From the NCBI GenBank assembly GCA_035295165.1, contig DATGJN010000104.1:1-64000 (forward strand): DNA of 64,000 nucleotides. Reading direction: 5' to 3'. Both the position numbers and the translations under genes were made by a program. A model generated the notes under the pieces. It did no database searches. It had not been told where the DNA came from and worked only from the letters and a program-made list of their open reading frames with translations. The stretch comes from a bacterium (GTDB lineage: Bacteria > Sysuimicrobiota > Sysuimicrobiia > Sysuimicrobiales > Segetimicrobiaceae). Below, one piece after another: positions 42,921 to 52,035 of this stretch (position 1 is the first letter of the stretch; every line of letters starts with the position of its first letter).

Positions 42921-43715
42921 ATGCACATTCCACGCGCGCTTTCGATCGCCGGATCGGATTCCGGCGGCGGCGCCGGCATCCAGGCGGACCTCAAGACATT
43001 CTCCGCGCTCGGCGTGTTTGGCATGACGGCGATCACCGCGGTCACGGCGCAGAATACGACGGCCGTCACCGCCGTCGCGGAGATCCCGCCCGGCGTGGTC
43101 GTCGCACAGATCGATGCGGTCGTTACGGACATCGGGGTGGACGCGGCGAAGACGGGCATGCTCGCCAACGCGGCGATCATCGCGGCGGTAGCGTCAAGCA
43201 TCCGGCGCCACGGCATTCGCGCGTTCGTCGTCGACCCCGTGATGATCTCGAAGAGCGGCGCCGTGCTGCTGCAACCCGAGGCGGTAGACGCGTTGCGACG
43301 GGAGATTCTGCCGCTCGCCCTCGTGGTGACGCCGAACCTGCACGAGGCACGTGCGTTGATTGGACGCGAGATCCGGACGCTTGTCGAGATGGAAGACGCG
43401 GCGCGCGCGGTGGCCGCGCTCGGACCCCGGTACGTGGTCGTCAAGGGCGGGCATCTCGAAGGCGCGGCGGTGGACGTGCTGTACGACGGCCGTGCGGTCG
43501 AGCGGCTCGAGGCGCCTCGGGTGGCTACGCCCCACACGCACGGCACCGGGTGCGTCTTCTCCGCAGCGATCACCGCGCTGCTCGCGCGCGGCGCGGAGGT
43601 CCCCGACGCGGTGCGGACGGCGAAACAGTTCATCACGCGGGCGATCGAGACCTCGCTGCCGCTGGGCCACGGGCACGGGCCGGCAAACCCGCTGCACGCG
43701 GCGTGCGAGGGATGA
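42921..43715 (+). CDS. thiD: hydroxymethylpyrimidine/phosphomethylpyrimidine kinase
   Basis: Phosphorylates hydroxymethylpyrimidine twice, 264 residues. The ribokinase-fold motifs SIAGSDSGGGAGIQADLKTF, DPVMISKSGAVLL and HTHGTGCVFSAAITALLARG are complete. It ends the riboswitch-controlled operon. With tenA, thiM and thiE it forms a full salvage route; de novo genes thiC and thiG are not in the window. Confidence 0.96.
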   Translation: MHIPRALSIAGSDSGGGAGIQADLKTFSALGVFGMTAITAVTAQNTTAVTAVAEIPPGVVVAQIDAVVTDIGVDAAKTGMLANAAIIAAVASSIRRHGIRAFVVDPVMISKSGAVLLQPEAVDALRREILPLALVVTPNLHEARALIGREIRTLVEMEDAARAVAALGPRYVVVKGGHLEGAAVDVLYDGRAVERLEAPRVATPHTHGTGCVFSAAITALLARGAEVPDAVRTAKQFITRAIETSLPLGHGHGPANPLHAACEG

Positions 43716-43959
43716 TAGGGGAAGACACCGCGGACGGCGGCCATGCGAATGCCCAGCGGCTTCGCGTGCCGGGCCGCACCGACACGGCACAATCCGCCGG
43801 GGTCGTCGCCAGTATTCCCCGAGTCGTTCCTCGGTTGGGTTCCCAGCGCGCGGGAGCAGCGTCGGTGCGTCAGGACGGACAGACAACAGCGGCGGCAGGA
43901 GGACGGTATGCGGTTGAGAATGCTTGGTGGAAGCCTCGGATGGACGGGCGGGAGATGGC

Positions 43960-44571
43960 ATGCTCTACGACAAGCACGTGCCAATCGCTGAGTCCGCGCT
44001 GCTCGTCATCGACGCCCAGGACTCATTCAAGGCAACGGACCGGTGGGAGCGGCGCAACAATCGCGAATTCGAACGAAACGTGGCGCGACTGATCGCCCTC
44101 TACCGTGACCACAGCCTACCCATCGTCTACTTCCTTCACAACGATAGCGACCCGGGGTTCGAGAAGACCAGCCCCTACTACAAGCTCATGGATTTCCTGG
44201 CGCCGCGGGCGTCGGAGCCGGTGGTGCACAAGGAGACGCGGAATGTCTTTACGAGCACGGGGTTGCCGGCGCTCCTGCTGGAGAAAGGTGTGCGCCGCGT
44301 CGTGATCACCGGCATTCAAATGGAGCAATGCTGCGAGACATCGGCCCGCGTCGGGGCCGACCTTGGTTACGCGGTAGATTTCGTCACCGAAGCGACGATG
44401 ACGTTTCCCATCCCGAACCACGACCGGCCCGGGGACGAACTGGATGTCGACGCGATTCGCGAGCGGACGGAATATGTTCTCCGCGGCCGCTTTGCGCATA
44501 TTACCACGATCAGCGCCATCGCCAAGGAATTGGAGGCGTCGCGACCGTCGGCCCGCACAGCCAAAGCGTAG
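43960..44571 (+). CDS. isochorismatase-like cysteine hydrolase
   Basis: Cysteine hydrolase of 203 residues. The catalytic triad of the family can be placed at D18 (VIDAQDSF), K91 (VVHKETRNVF) and C124 or C125 (GIQMEQCCETSAR). Relatives include nicotinamidase, N-carbamoylsarcosine amidase and isochorismatase. The double cysteine at the nucleophile position is unusual. GGAGATG precedes ATG 43960. It begins about 245 bases after the thiamin operon and has no clear pathway partner, so the substrate is unknown. Confidence 0.88.
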   Translation: MLYDKHVPIAESALLVIDAQDSFKATDRWERRNNREFERNVARLIALYRDHSLPIVYFLHNDSDPGFEKTSPYYKLMDFLAPRASEPVVHKETRNVFTSTGLPALLLEKGVRRVVITGIQMEQCCETSARVGADLGYAVDFVTEATMTFPIPNHDRPGDELDVDAIRERTEYVLRGRFAHITTISAIAKELEASRPSARTAKA

Positions 44572-44757
44572 TCTCTACTCCGCCGCACTCTGCCAAGACT
44601 CCCTCTGTCGATCCGATGCGCCGCTCAACCACCTGTTGGCCGCCTCGGTTTCGCTGAACCATATGAGATGCAGGTTTACCGCGAGAAGCGAGGAACTTTT
44701 CGAAAACGCAGCGCGCTTCATCACCGGCAACACGACACAGCGGAGGGGGGACGGTCC

Positions 44758-45114
44758 ATGCGTGCACTGGCAATCGCGGCCGCGGTCCTTGCCGTGGGCA
44801 GCGCCATTGTGCCGCCCAGCTTTGGCGCCGACTTGACGGTGACACTGGTGTCGATCACGCCTAAAGTTAGCCACGGCCAACGCTCAACGCTCGTGATCAA
44901 GACTCAGCCCGGCGTCACGTGTGAAGGATACATCTCGTCAGGGGGCAAAGGAGGGACCGAACTAGGCCACCTGCCGAGCCGGAAAGCGAACGCCACCGGG
45001 CAAATCACATGGATGTGGCCAACGGCGGGAAAGGCCGGACAGCGCAACGCGCACGTGGACTGCACGAGCGGCTCACAGACCGCCTCGGTCGACGCGCCGT
45101 TCGAAGTCATCTAA
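44758..45114 (+). CDS. small secreted protein, Ig-like (118 aa)
   Basis: A signal peptide (residues 1-23, cleavage after FGA) is followed by a beta-rich domain of about 95 residues with two cysteines (GVTCEGYI and HVDCTSG) that could form a disulfide. The pattern resembles small Ig-like secreted domains found widely in soil bacteria without known function. GGAGGGGGG lies about ten bases before ATG. It converges with the molybdopterin oxidoreductase gene. Confidence 0.7.
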   Translation: MRALAIAAAVLAVGSAIVPPSFGADLTVTLVSITPKVSHGQRSTLVIKTQPGVTCEGYISSGGKGGTELGHLPSRKANATGQITWMWPTAGKAGQRNAHVDCTSGSQTASVDAPFEVI

Positions 45115-45291
45115 CGGCAACCGGTTCCCTTGCGGACGGGCACTCGGGGCCTCTCGGCTCGGGGCGTCTTTGTGCCCCCGGCGACGTGCCGAACGCCGTC
45201 TTGCCGCGGCCATGTTCGGACCATCCAGAGGGCGCGCCGCAACGCGCCTCGAGCCTGGCTACGCGGCGAGCCGGCGCCCGGCCTCCTTCGG

Positions 45292-47691
45292 CTACCCTTC
45301 CTGAGGCGGCGCGAACGCCGTGATCGCGGGTGGCGTCCCAACGTACTTCTCGACCTGTACCAGGACGGAGTTCGTCGGGTTCCCGCCCGAGAGTTGCGAG
45401 CTCGGCCCGTCGGAGGTCAGGTTGTTCGCGTTGCCGTGCCGGTCGAGCGTCCCGACGCGGCCGGGCGCGAGCGGATCGTACCACCCGCCCTGCCGAAAGA
45501 CGACCACGCCACGGCGCGTGCGCGCCGTGACGACGGCGCCGGCAAGCGTCTGACCCCGCCCGTTGAACACGCGGACGATGTCGCCGTTCGCGATCCCGCG
45601 CGCAGAGGCATCCGCAGGGTTGATCCAGATCGGCTCCCGCGCGCCGACTTCGTACTGCTGGCGCAGCCGCGTCTGGTCGAGCTGCGAGTGCAGCCGGTCC
45701 ACGGGGTGCGGAGACAGCATGTGCAGCGGGAACTGCGCCGCCTGCGGGCTGCCGAGCCACTCCGACGGCGGAACCCACGTGGCGTGGGGCGGCGTGTCGT
45801 CGTACTTGAACGACGCGATCTTTTCGGAGTAGATCTCGACCTTGCCCGACGCGGTGCCGAGGGGATGGTTGGCGGGATCGGCGCGGAAGTCGGCGTACGC
45901 CACCGCCTGGTTCGCACTGTCGGGAACGGGAAACTCAAGGTACCCTTGCCGCCAGAACGTATCGAAGTCGGGCATGGTCAGCCCGCGCTCCTGTGCTTGC
46001 TGCTGGGCGACGCCGTACAGCTGTCGCAGCCACGCGTTTTCGTCTTTGCCCTCGGTGTACTGCGCCCCGAACCCGAGGCGCTGGGCCAGCGCGGCGCAGA
46101 TGTCGAAGTCGTGCCGCGCCTCGAACACCGGCGCGACCGCCTGCTGCATCGCCACGATGTAGCGATCGGTGGCGAGCAGATCGTTGCGCTCGAGCAGCGA
46201 CGTCGCCGGCAGGACGATGTCCGCGTGCTTCGCCGTCGGGGTCCAGGCGTATTCGTTGACGATGATCACCTCGGGGCGCTGGATCGCCTGGATCACGCGG
46301 TTCGTGTACTGCGCCTGGTTGAAGTTGTTCATCCCGGCCCAGTAGATCATCTTGATATCGGGATAGGTGATCGTCTGCCCGTTGTAGGTCACGCTCTTGC
46401 CGGGGCTGGACACCAAGTCGACCCAGAGGTTCAAGGGGACGAAGTCCTTGACCGGGTTTGTCCCCCCAGACAGCCCGGGCATCCTCGGCGCGGTTCCCAC
46501 CGACACGCCCAGGCCCCCCGGAAAGTCGGTCTGCACGCCGCCGCCCGGGAGCCCAATCTGCCCCAGCATCGCGGCGAGCGTGATCATCATCCAGATCGGC
46601 TGCTCCCCATGAGACGCGCGCTGCAGGGAATACCCGCCGATCAGCATGGTGCGGGACTTGCCCATGCGATGGGCCAGGTCGCGGATCGTCGCCGCCGGAA
46701 TATCGGTGATCGGCGCGGCCCACTCCGGCGATTTCGGCTGCCCGTCAACCTTCCCGCTGAGGTACTCGGCGAACTTGTCGAAGCCGACCGTGTACTTGTC
46801 CAGGAACGCCTTGTCGTACAGATTCTCCGTGTACAGCACGTGCGCAAGCCCAAGGAGCAGCGCCGTGTCGGTGTTCGGGCGGATCGCCAACCGTGTTGTG
46901 CGGAGATACTGATCGGTGTACCCTTCGATGGGGTTGATCGATACGATTGGAATCTTCGCGTCCCGGAGCTGCGCGAGCCAGCCCATGTCGAGATGGAGGA
47001 AGCTCGCGCCGGCTTGGATCTTGACGTTGACTAGCGGATCGTAGCCGAGCAACACCACCAGCGTGCTGTTCTTGAGGATCACCGGCCAGGCCGACTGCCT
47101 GGGCGCCGGGTCGCCGACGATGTAGGGCGTGATCACCGGCAACACGGGCGCGCTGTACGAGTTGATGCGGTAGACGTTCCCGCCGTACATGTTGAACATC
47201 CGCTGGAGCGCCGCGCCGGCACCGTGGAAGTTGCCCGGGTTCTGCCAGCCGGACGCCGCCGAATAGATTGCGCGGTTCCCGTACTGGGTCTTCACGCGTT
47301 TGATCTCGTCGGCGACGAGATCGAGCGCGTCGTCCCAGGACACACGCACGAACGGCTCCACCCCACGCATCGTGGTGTCGCTGCGCGACCGGTTCCGATA
47401 GAAGCCCTGTCGTATCATCGGGTATTTGACACGGTTCGGCCCGTACAGGAGGTCGGGCAGGACCGTGACCATCGAGTTCGGGTCCGGATCCTTGTCAAAC
47501 GGCAGCGTGCGGACGAGGCGTCCCCCGACGACCTGTGCCACAAACGGGCCCCAGTGCGCGACGCTGAGGGAGGTCTTGGTCGCGGCATCCGCGGCTTCGC
47601 CGGGCGTCAGTCTCACTAACGGGGCCGCCGCCAAAGCGCCCGCCGTCAACCCGGCCTGCCTGAGGAACGTCCGTCTTGTGATCGGATTCAT
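45292..47691 (-). CDS. Tat-exported molybdopterin oxidoreductase (DMSO/TMAO/BSO reductase type)
   Basis: Molybdopterin-dinucleotide enzyme of 799 residues. A Tat signal (R6-R7-T-F-L) starts the protein, so it is exported folded. There is no N-terminal [4Fe-4S] cysteine motif, and a serine in NSYSAP (S180) is the likely molybdenum ligand, both features of the DMSO/TMAO/biotin sulfoxide reductase group. C-terminal cofactor-binding elements (HPVDRLHSQLDQT, RREPIWINP-like AREPIWINPADA, RHGNANNLTSD) are intact. GGGAGGGAG precedes ATG 47691. No cytochrome or chaperone gene adjoins, so its electron partner is unknown. Confidence 0.92.
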   Translation of the reverse strand: MNPITRRTFLRQAGLTAGALAAAPLVRLTPGEAADAATKTSLSVAHWGPFVAQVVGGRLVRTLPFDKDPDPNSMVTVLPDLLYGPNRVKYPMIRQGFYRNRSRSDTTMRGVEPFVRVSWDDALDLVADEIKRVKTQYGNRAIYSAASGWQNPGNFHGAGAALQRMFNMYGGNVYRINSYSAPVLPVITPYIVGDPAPRQSAWPVILKNSTLVVLLGYDPLVNVKIQAGASFLHLDMGWLAQLRDAKIPIVSINPIEGYTDQYLRTTRLAIRPNTDTALLLGLAHVLYTENLYDKAFLDKYTVGFDKFAEYLSGKVDGQPKSPEWAAPITDIPAATIRDLAHRMGKSRTMLIGGYSLQRASHGEQPIWMMITLAAMLGQIGLPGGGVQTDFPGGLGVSVGTAPRMPGLSGGTNPVKDFVPLNLWVDLVSSPGKSVTYNGQTITYPDIKMIYWAGMNNFNQAQYTNRVIQAIQRPEVIIVNEYAWTPTAKHADIVLPATSLLERNDLLATDRYIVAMQQAVAPVFEARHDFDICAALAQRLGFGAQYTEGKDENAWLRQLYGVAQQQAQERGLTMPDFDTFWRQGYLEFPVPDSANQAVAYADFRADPANHPLGTASGKVEIYSEKIASFKYDDTPPHATWVPPSEWLGSPQAAQFPLHMLSPHPVDRLHSQLDQTRLRQQYEVGAREPIWINPADASARGIANGDIVRVFNGRGQTLAGAVVTARTRRGVVVFRQGGWYDPLAPGRVGTLDRHGNANNLTSDGPSSQLSGGNPTNSVLVQVEKYVGTPPAITAFAPPQEG

Positions 47692-48026
47692 CGCGGTTCT
47701 CCCTCCCAAGGGGCCATGCGCTATGGTGCTTGTCGCCTGCCGTCCTTCGGCGCGTGCCGCGCCGCCGACCCTGCTTCCCTCGGCGTCACGCCGCCGACCC
47801 GCGTACCGTCACTTTCAACAATATCGGCGGCCCGTGCGCCCGGGTATCCGCTCGCTACCTGATATTGCGCTGACTGGCGCGCTGGGGCGGGGAAGCGGCG
47901 TTGGGGGCGCGCGGGACCGTAGCCGCCTCTGACGCCCCCGAGCGACGCGGGCGGGGATGAGCCGAATTGCGAATATCGTTGATATAATTGGTCGGAAACG
48001 AACTCTTGCGAAGGGGTGCTGACGTC
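47692..48026. other. divergent intergenic region, oxidoreductase / hslO
   Basis: About 335 bases with no gene. The ribosome site of the minus-strand oxidoreductase lies at its left end and the extended -10 promoter of hslO at its right end. The middle is GC-rich with one AT-richer patch near 47810-47870, which may hold the oxidoreductase promoter, but no box is convincing. Confidence 0.5.
47980..47988 (+). promoter_or_regulatory. extended -10 promoter of hslO
   Basis: TGATATAAT is a perfect extended -10 element. No clear -35 box is present at the proper distance. Transcription would start near 47995, about 30 bases before the TTG start codon. Confidence 0.7.
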
Positions 48027-48926
48027 TTGGACGACTACATGATTCGAGGCACGGCCGCCGGCGAGCAGATCCGGGCCGTCGCGACCGTGACCACCCAGAT
48101 GGTCGAGGACGCCCGGATCCGGCACACGGCCTCCGCCACCGCCACGGCGGCGCTGGGGCGCAGCCTGACCGCGGCTGCGTTGCTGGGCGCAGGTCTCAAG
48201 GACGGCCACTCCGTGCTGCTGCGGGTGCTGGGCGACGGGCCGATCGGGGCGATCGTCGCCCAGGCCGACGCTCACGGGCGTGTCCGCGGATATGCCATGA
48301 ATCCGCAGGCGGATCTGCCCGACACGCCGGCGCGCAAGCTCGACGTCGGCGGGCTCGTGGGGAAGCGGGGCACGCTGCATGTGACGCGGGACGTCGGGCT
48401 GCGCAGCCCATATCACGGATCGGCGCCGCTCGTCTCGGGCGAGATCGCCGAAGACCTTGCCGCGTACTTTTCCCGGTCGGAGCAGCTGCCGTCCGTCGTG
48501 GCGCTGGGGGTGCTGGTCGCGCCGGACCTCCACGTCCTCGCGGCGGGTGGACTGTGCGTGCAGGTGTTGCCCGGCGCGTCCGACGGCGTCGTGGCCGATC
48601 TCGAGGCGCGGGCGAAGCGGATGCCCCCGATCACGGAGCTCGTGGCCGACGGGCGCACGCCCGAGGAGATCCTCACGGCCGCGCTGGGCGGGCTGGATCC
48701 GTCGTTTGGGGAGATCAGCCCGGTCAGGTTCCACTGCCGGTGCACACGGCAGCGCGTTGAGGAGATGCTCATCAGCTTGGGGGCACAGGAACTGGAAGCG
48801 CTGTTGAACCAGGAGGGTCAGGCGGAGGTGACGTGCCGGTTCTGCGGTGACCGCTACGTGCTGGGGCGGGATGAGCTGGAAGCGCTGATTGCCGACCTGA
48901 CGCGCGGCACCGCGCGTGTCATGTGA
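48027..48926 (+). CDS. hslO: Hsp33 redox-regulated chaperonin
   Basis: Redox-activated holdase, 299 residues. The C-terminal zinc switch CxC-X27-33-CxxC is present as HCRCTRQRV and TCRFCGDRY. TTG 48027 is chosen because it gives the standard N-terminus (DDYMIRGTAAGEQIRA) and AAGGGGTG lies about nine bases upstream. Oxidation of the four cysteines releases zinc and activates the chaperone. The gene is convergent with rpmB and its stop codon sits in a terminator loop. Confidence 0.95.
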   Translation: MDDYMIRGTAAGEQIRAVATVTTQMVEDARIRHTASATATAALGRSLTAAALLGAGLKDGHSVLLRVLGDGPIGAIVAQADAHGRVRGYAMNPQADLPDTPARKLDVGGLVGKRGTLHVTRDVGLRSPYHGSAPLVSGEIAEDLAAYFSRSEQLPSVVALGVLVAPDLHVLAAGGLCVQVLPGASDGVVADLEARAKRMPPITELVADGRTPEEILTAALGGLDPSFGEISPVRFHCRCTRQRVEEMLISLGAQELEALLNQEGQAEVTCRFCGDRYVLGRDELEALIADLTRGTARVM

Positions 48927-48939
48927 GCACGCGCGGTGC
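48907..48939. terminator. bidirectional hairpin over the hslO stop codon
   Basis: GCACCGCGCGTG and CACGCGCGGTGC form a perfect 12-pair stem with a 9-base loop containing the hslO TGA. It lies 13 bases beyond the rpmB stop on the other strand, so it can terminate both convergent genes. Confidence 0.75.
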
Positions 48940-48951
48940 CGAACGCCGCGA

Positions 48952-49143
48952 TCAGGCGACCCGCTTGACCTTACCGGACTTCAGGCAGGCGGTGCACACC
49001 AGGGCGCGTTGCGGGGCGCCCTTGAGCACGATCCGGATCCGCTGCAGGTTCGGCAGAAAGCGCCGCTTGGTCTTGTGGTGCGAGTGACTGACAAGGTAGC
49101 CGGTGCTGGGCGATTTGCCGCACACGGCGCAACGACGTGCCAT
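48952..49143 (-). CDS. rpmB: 50S ribosomal protein L28
   Basis: Ribosomal protein L28, 63 residues. It keeps the zinc-binding cysteine pairs (CAVCGKS near the N-terminus and CTACLKSGK near the C-terminus) of the C+ form, and the central [23 protein letters not shown] lies upstream of ATG. A promoter with an extended -10 lies about 35 bases before the start. Divergent from recG. Confidence 0.97.
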   Translation of the reverse strand: MARRCAVCGKSPSTGYLVSHSHHKTKRRFLPNLQRIRIVLKGAPQRALVCTACLKSGKVKRVA

Positions 49144-49175
49144 GGAAGATCCTCCCCTTCAATGTGCCGCGCATC

Positions 49176-49205
49176 AGTGTACCACAGGACCGTGAGCAGG
49201 GGCAA
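49176..49205 (-). promoter_or_regulatory. promoter of rpmB
   Basis: On the minus strand, -35 TTGCCC (49200-49205) and -10 TACACT (49176-49181) are 18 bases apart, with TGG before the -10 box (extended -10). Transcription would start near 49169. Confidence 0.65.
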
Positions 49206-49297
49206 CGGGCCCGGCGTAGAAGTGCCTCCGCAGTCACGCGCATCCGGCCAGGCACGCCCCGGAGCGACGGCGCACTACGACGCAGGAGGCGGGCGGC

Positions 49298-51478
49298 ATG
49301 GCGAACGTCCGGAGGGCTAAGGTCCTGGCCGCGCCTCGCCAGGCGGCCCCCGCGTCGGCCACGCTCGACCAGGCGCCTGCGTCCTCCGCGGCCCGCGTCA
49401 TCGGCCTCTCCTCTCCCGTGCAGTACGCTCGCGGCGTCGGCCCCGCGCGGGCGCGCCTGCTCGAGGAACGCCTCGGCATCGCGACGATCGGTGACCTCCT
49501 GTACCGGTTGCCCCGGCGCGTCGAAGACCGCAGCCGTCTCCGCCGGATCTATGATCTGGCGCACGGGACCGTGGAGACCGTCCAGGGGACCGTCGTACAG
49601 ATCCGTCAGTTCCGGCCGCGCCGGCGGCGCCTCGTCATCGTGAAGGCGGCCGTCACCGACGGATCCGGGATCCTGCACGTCGTCTGGTACAACCAGGGCT
49701 ACATCGTGCGGCAGTTGCCGGCGGGGACCCGCGTGGTGCTGCACGGGCGCGTGCAGCGACAGGCTGGCGAGATCCAGATGACCGCGCCGGAGTTCGAGGC
49801 GATCGAGGACGGGGAGGACACGCTCCACGTCGGGCGGATCGTGCCGGTGTACCCCGGCACGGAAGGGCTCAGTCAGCGCGCGATGCGCACGATTGTCGCC
49901 CGGGCGTTGGAAGACCATGCTCGCTCGCTGCGCGAGTGGCTCCCCGAGGCGCTGCGGGCGCGGCACGGTCTGCCGGAGCTGGAGCGGGCGATCCGGCAGG
50001 CCCACTTTCCGGATACGCAGGCCGACCACGACGAGGCCCGCGGCCGGCTGGTCTACGAGGAGTTGCTCCTGTTCCAGTTGTTGATCCTCCGGCAGAAGGC
50101 GTCGCGGGACGCGGAACCCCGGGGCGTCACGTACGGGGATGCCCGCGAGCTCGTCGCGCGGTTTCACCGAGGGCTCCCGTACACGCTCACGGGCGCGCAG
50201 TACCGGGTGATGACCGACATCCTGCATGACATGGATGGGCGTCATCCGATGAACCGCCTGTTGCAGGGCGACGTCGGCTCCGGCAAAACAGTGGTCGCGG
50301 CCACCGCGCTGTTGCGGTGCGTCGGCGGAGGGGCGCAGGGCGCGCTGATGGCGCCTACGGAGATTCTCGCCGGCCAGCACTACCTGACGCTCCGCGGCCT
50401 GCTGGCGCCGCTCGGACTCACGGTCACGCTGCTCGTCGGCGGCCTCAGCCGCGCGGCGCGCGAGGACGCGCTGGAGGAGGTGCGCGACGGCCGCGCCGAC
50501 ATCGTCATCGGCACGCATGCCCTTATCGAGGGCGACGTCGCGTTCCACCGGCTCGGCTTGGTGGTGGTCGACGAACAACACCGGTTCGGGGTCTCGCAGC
50601 GGGCCGCGCTGCGCTACAAGGGGGAGCGGCCCGACGTGCTGGTGATGACGGCGACCCCGATTCCGCGGACGCTCGCGCTCACGCTGTACGGCGACCTGGA
50701 CGTGTCGGTTCTAGACGAACTGCCGCCCGGTCGATCGCCGATCCGCACCTACGCCCGCGCCACGGCCCAGCGTCCGAAGATCTATGAGTTCGTCCGGGAC
50801 CAGGTCGCGCACGGGCGTCAGGCTTACATCGTCTGCCCCCTGATCGAAGAGTCCGACAAGCTGCAGGCCGAGGCGGCGACCGCGCTCGGGGCGCGTCTTG
50901 CGGAAACGGTGCTGCGCGGCGTGCGCGTGGACGTGCTCCACGGGCGGATGAAGGTGGACGAGCGCGACCGCGCGATGCGGTCGCTCCGGGACGGGCGCAC
51001 CGACGTGCTCGTGGCCACGACGGTGATCGAAGTCGGCATCGACGTCCCGAACGCGGCGGTGATGGTGATCGAGGACGCCGATCGGTTCGGCCTGTCCCAG
51101 CTCCACCAGCTGCGCGGGCGCGTCGGCCGCGGCACGCACCAATCGTCGTGCATCCTCGTCGGCGATCCGAAGACCGAGGACGGACAGGCGCGCCTCGAGG
51201 CGATGGTCGCCACGACGGACGGCTTCCGGATCGCGCAGCGAGACCTCGAGCTGCGCGGCGTGGGCGAGCTGCTCGGCGATCGGCGGCAGCACGGCGTCAG
51301 CGACCTCCGCGTCGCCGATCTGCTGCGCGATCACGCGTGGCTCGAGCGGGCGCGCCAGGATGCGGCGGCTTTGCTCTCCCGGGACCCGGCCCTACGGCGC
51401 CCCGAGCACCGAGACGTGGCGTCCGCCCTGCACGCGCGGTTTGGGGCCGCGCGGCCCGAGAACGCGAGGGTGGGCTAG
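49298..51478 (+). CDS. recG: ATP-dependent DNA helicase RecG
   Basis: Branch-migrating helicase that rescues stalled replication forks, 726 residues. The wedge/OB domain occupies roughly residues 60-260. Helicase motifs follow: I (GDVGSGKT, 324-331), Ia (MAPTEILAGQHY), II (DEQH), III (TATPIPRT), V/VI (TTVIEVGIDVPNA and QLHQLRGRVGRG). The N-terminal 35 residues are Ala-rich. The stop overlaps the rsmD start as TAGTG. Confidence 0.97.
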   Translation: MANVRRAKVLAAPRQAAPASATLDQAPASSAARVIGLSSPVQYARGVGPARARLLEERLGIATIGDLLYRLPRRVEDRSRLRRIYDLAHGTVETVQGTVVQIRQFRPRRRRLVIVKAAVTDGSGILHVVWYNQGYIVRQLPAGTRVVLHGRVQRQAGEIQMTAPEFEAIEDGEDTLHVGRIVPVYPGTEGLSQRAMRTIVARALEDHARSLREWLPEALRARHGLPELERAIRQAHFPDTQADHDEARGRLVYEELLLFQLLILRQKASRDAEPRGVTYGDARELVARFHRGLPYTLTGAQYRVMTDILHDMDGRHPMNRLLQGDVGSGKTVVAATALLRCVGGGAQGALMAPTEILAGQHYLTLRGLLAPLGLTVTLLVGGLSRAAREDALEEVRDGRADIVIGTHALIEGDVAFHRLGLVVVDEQHRFGVSQRAALRYKGERPDVLVMTATPIPRTLALTLYGDLDVSVLDELPPGRSPIRTYARATAQRPKIYEFVRDQVAHGRQAYIVCPLIEESDKLQAEAATALGARLAETVLRGVRVDVLHGRMKVDERDRAMRSLRDGRTDVLVATTVIEVGIDVPNAAVMVIEDADRFGLSQLHQLRGRVGRGTHQSSCILVGDPKTEDGQARLEAMVATTDGFRIAQRDLELRGVGELLGDRRQHGVSDLRVADLLRDHAWLERARQDAAALLSRDPALRRPEHRDVASALHARFGAARPENARVG

Positions 51479-52035
51479 TGCGGGTCACCGCAGGTGTCGC
51501 GAAGGGGACGCGGCTCCGCACGGCCGCACGCGCCGCGACGCGCCCCACGTCGGACATGGTCAAAGAGGCGGTGTTCAACGCGCTCACGCCCCGTTTGGAG
51601 GGCGCCCGCGTGCTGGATCTGTTTGCCGGCACCGGAGGGCTCGGCATCGAGGCACTGAGCCGTGGGGCGCAGGACGCGGTGTTCGTCGAACGCGACCCGC
51701 GCAGCGCGGCGGTGATCCGCGAGAACCTGCGCACCGCCCGACTCGAGGCGCGTGCGTCGGTCCGGCGGGCCAACGCGCTGACCGCGGTCGCGGCGCTTGC
51801 GCGCGAGGGGGAACGGTTCGACGTCGTGGTCCTGGACCCGCCGTACGGGCAGGGATTGCAGGCGCGCGCGCTGGAGGCCGTGGCCGCGTCGGGCGTGCTC
51901 GCCGAGGGCGCGGTGGCCGTCGCGGAGGGGCACTGGCGCGACGATCCCGGCGAAATCGCAGGGTTGCGGCGGACGCGGACGGCGCGCTACGGGGAAACCG
52001 GCGTGTGGTTCTACGAACCCGACGGAGGCGCGTGA
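51478..52035 (+). CDS. rsmD: 16S rRNA (guanine(966)-N(2))-methyltransferase RsmD
   Basis: Methyltransferase of 185 residues. The SAM motif VLDLFAGTGGLGIEALSRG and the catalytic DPPY (VVLDPPYGQG) are conserved, and the basic N-terminus (AGVAKGTRLRTAARAATRPT) contacts rRNA. GTG 51478 overlaps the recG stop. coaD overlaps its end by one base, the usual rsmD-coaD pairing. Confidence 0.95.
   Translation: MRVTAGVAKGTRLRTAARAATRPTSDMVKEAVFNALTPRLEGARVLDLFAGTGGLGIEALSRGAQDAVFVERDPRSAAVIRENLRTARLEARASVRRANALTAVAALAREGERFDVVVLDPPYGQGLQARALEAVAASGVLAEGAVAVAEGHWRDDPGEIAGLRRTRTARYGETGVWFYEPDGGA

Noticed and set aside
43716-43959. Search for an RNA gene or riboswitch between thiD and the cysteine hydrolase
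   Set aside because: No cloverleaf, conserved riboswitch core or terminator could be supported.
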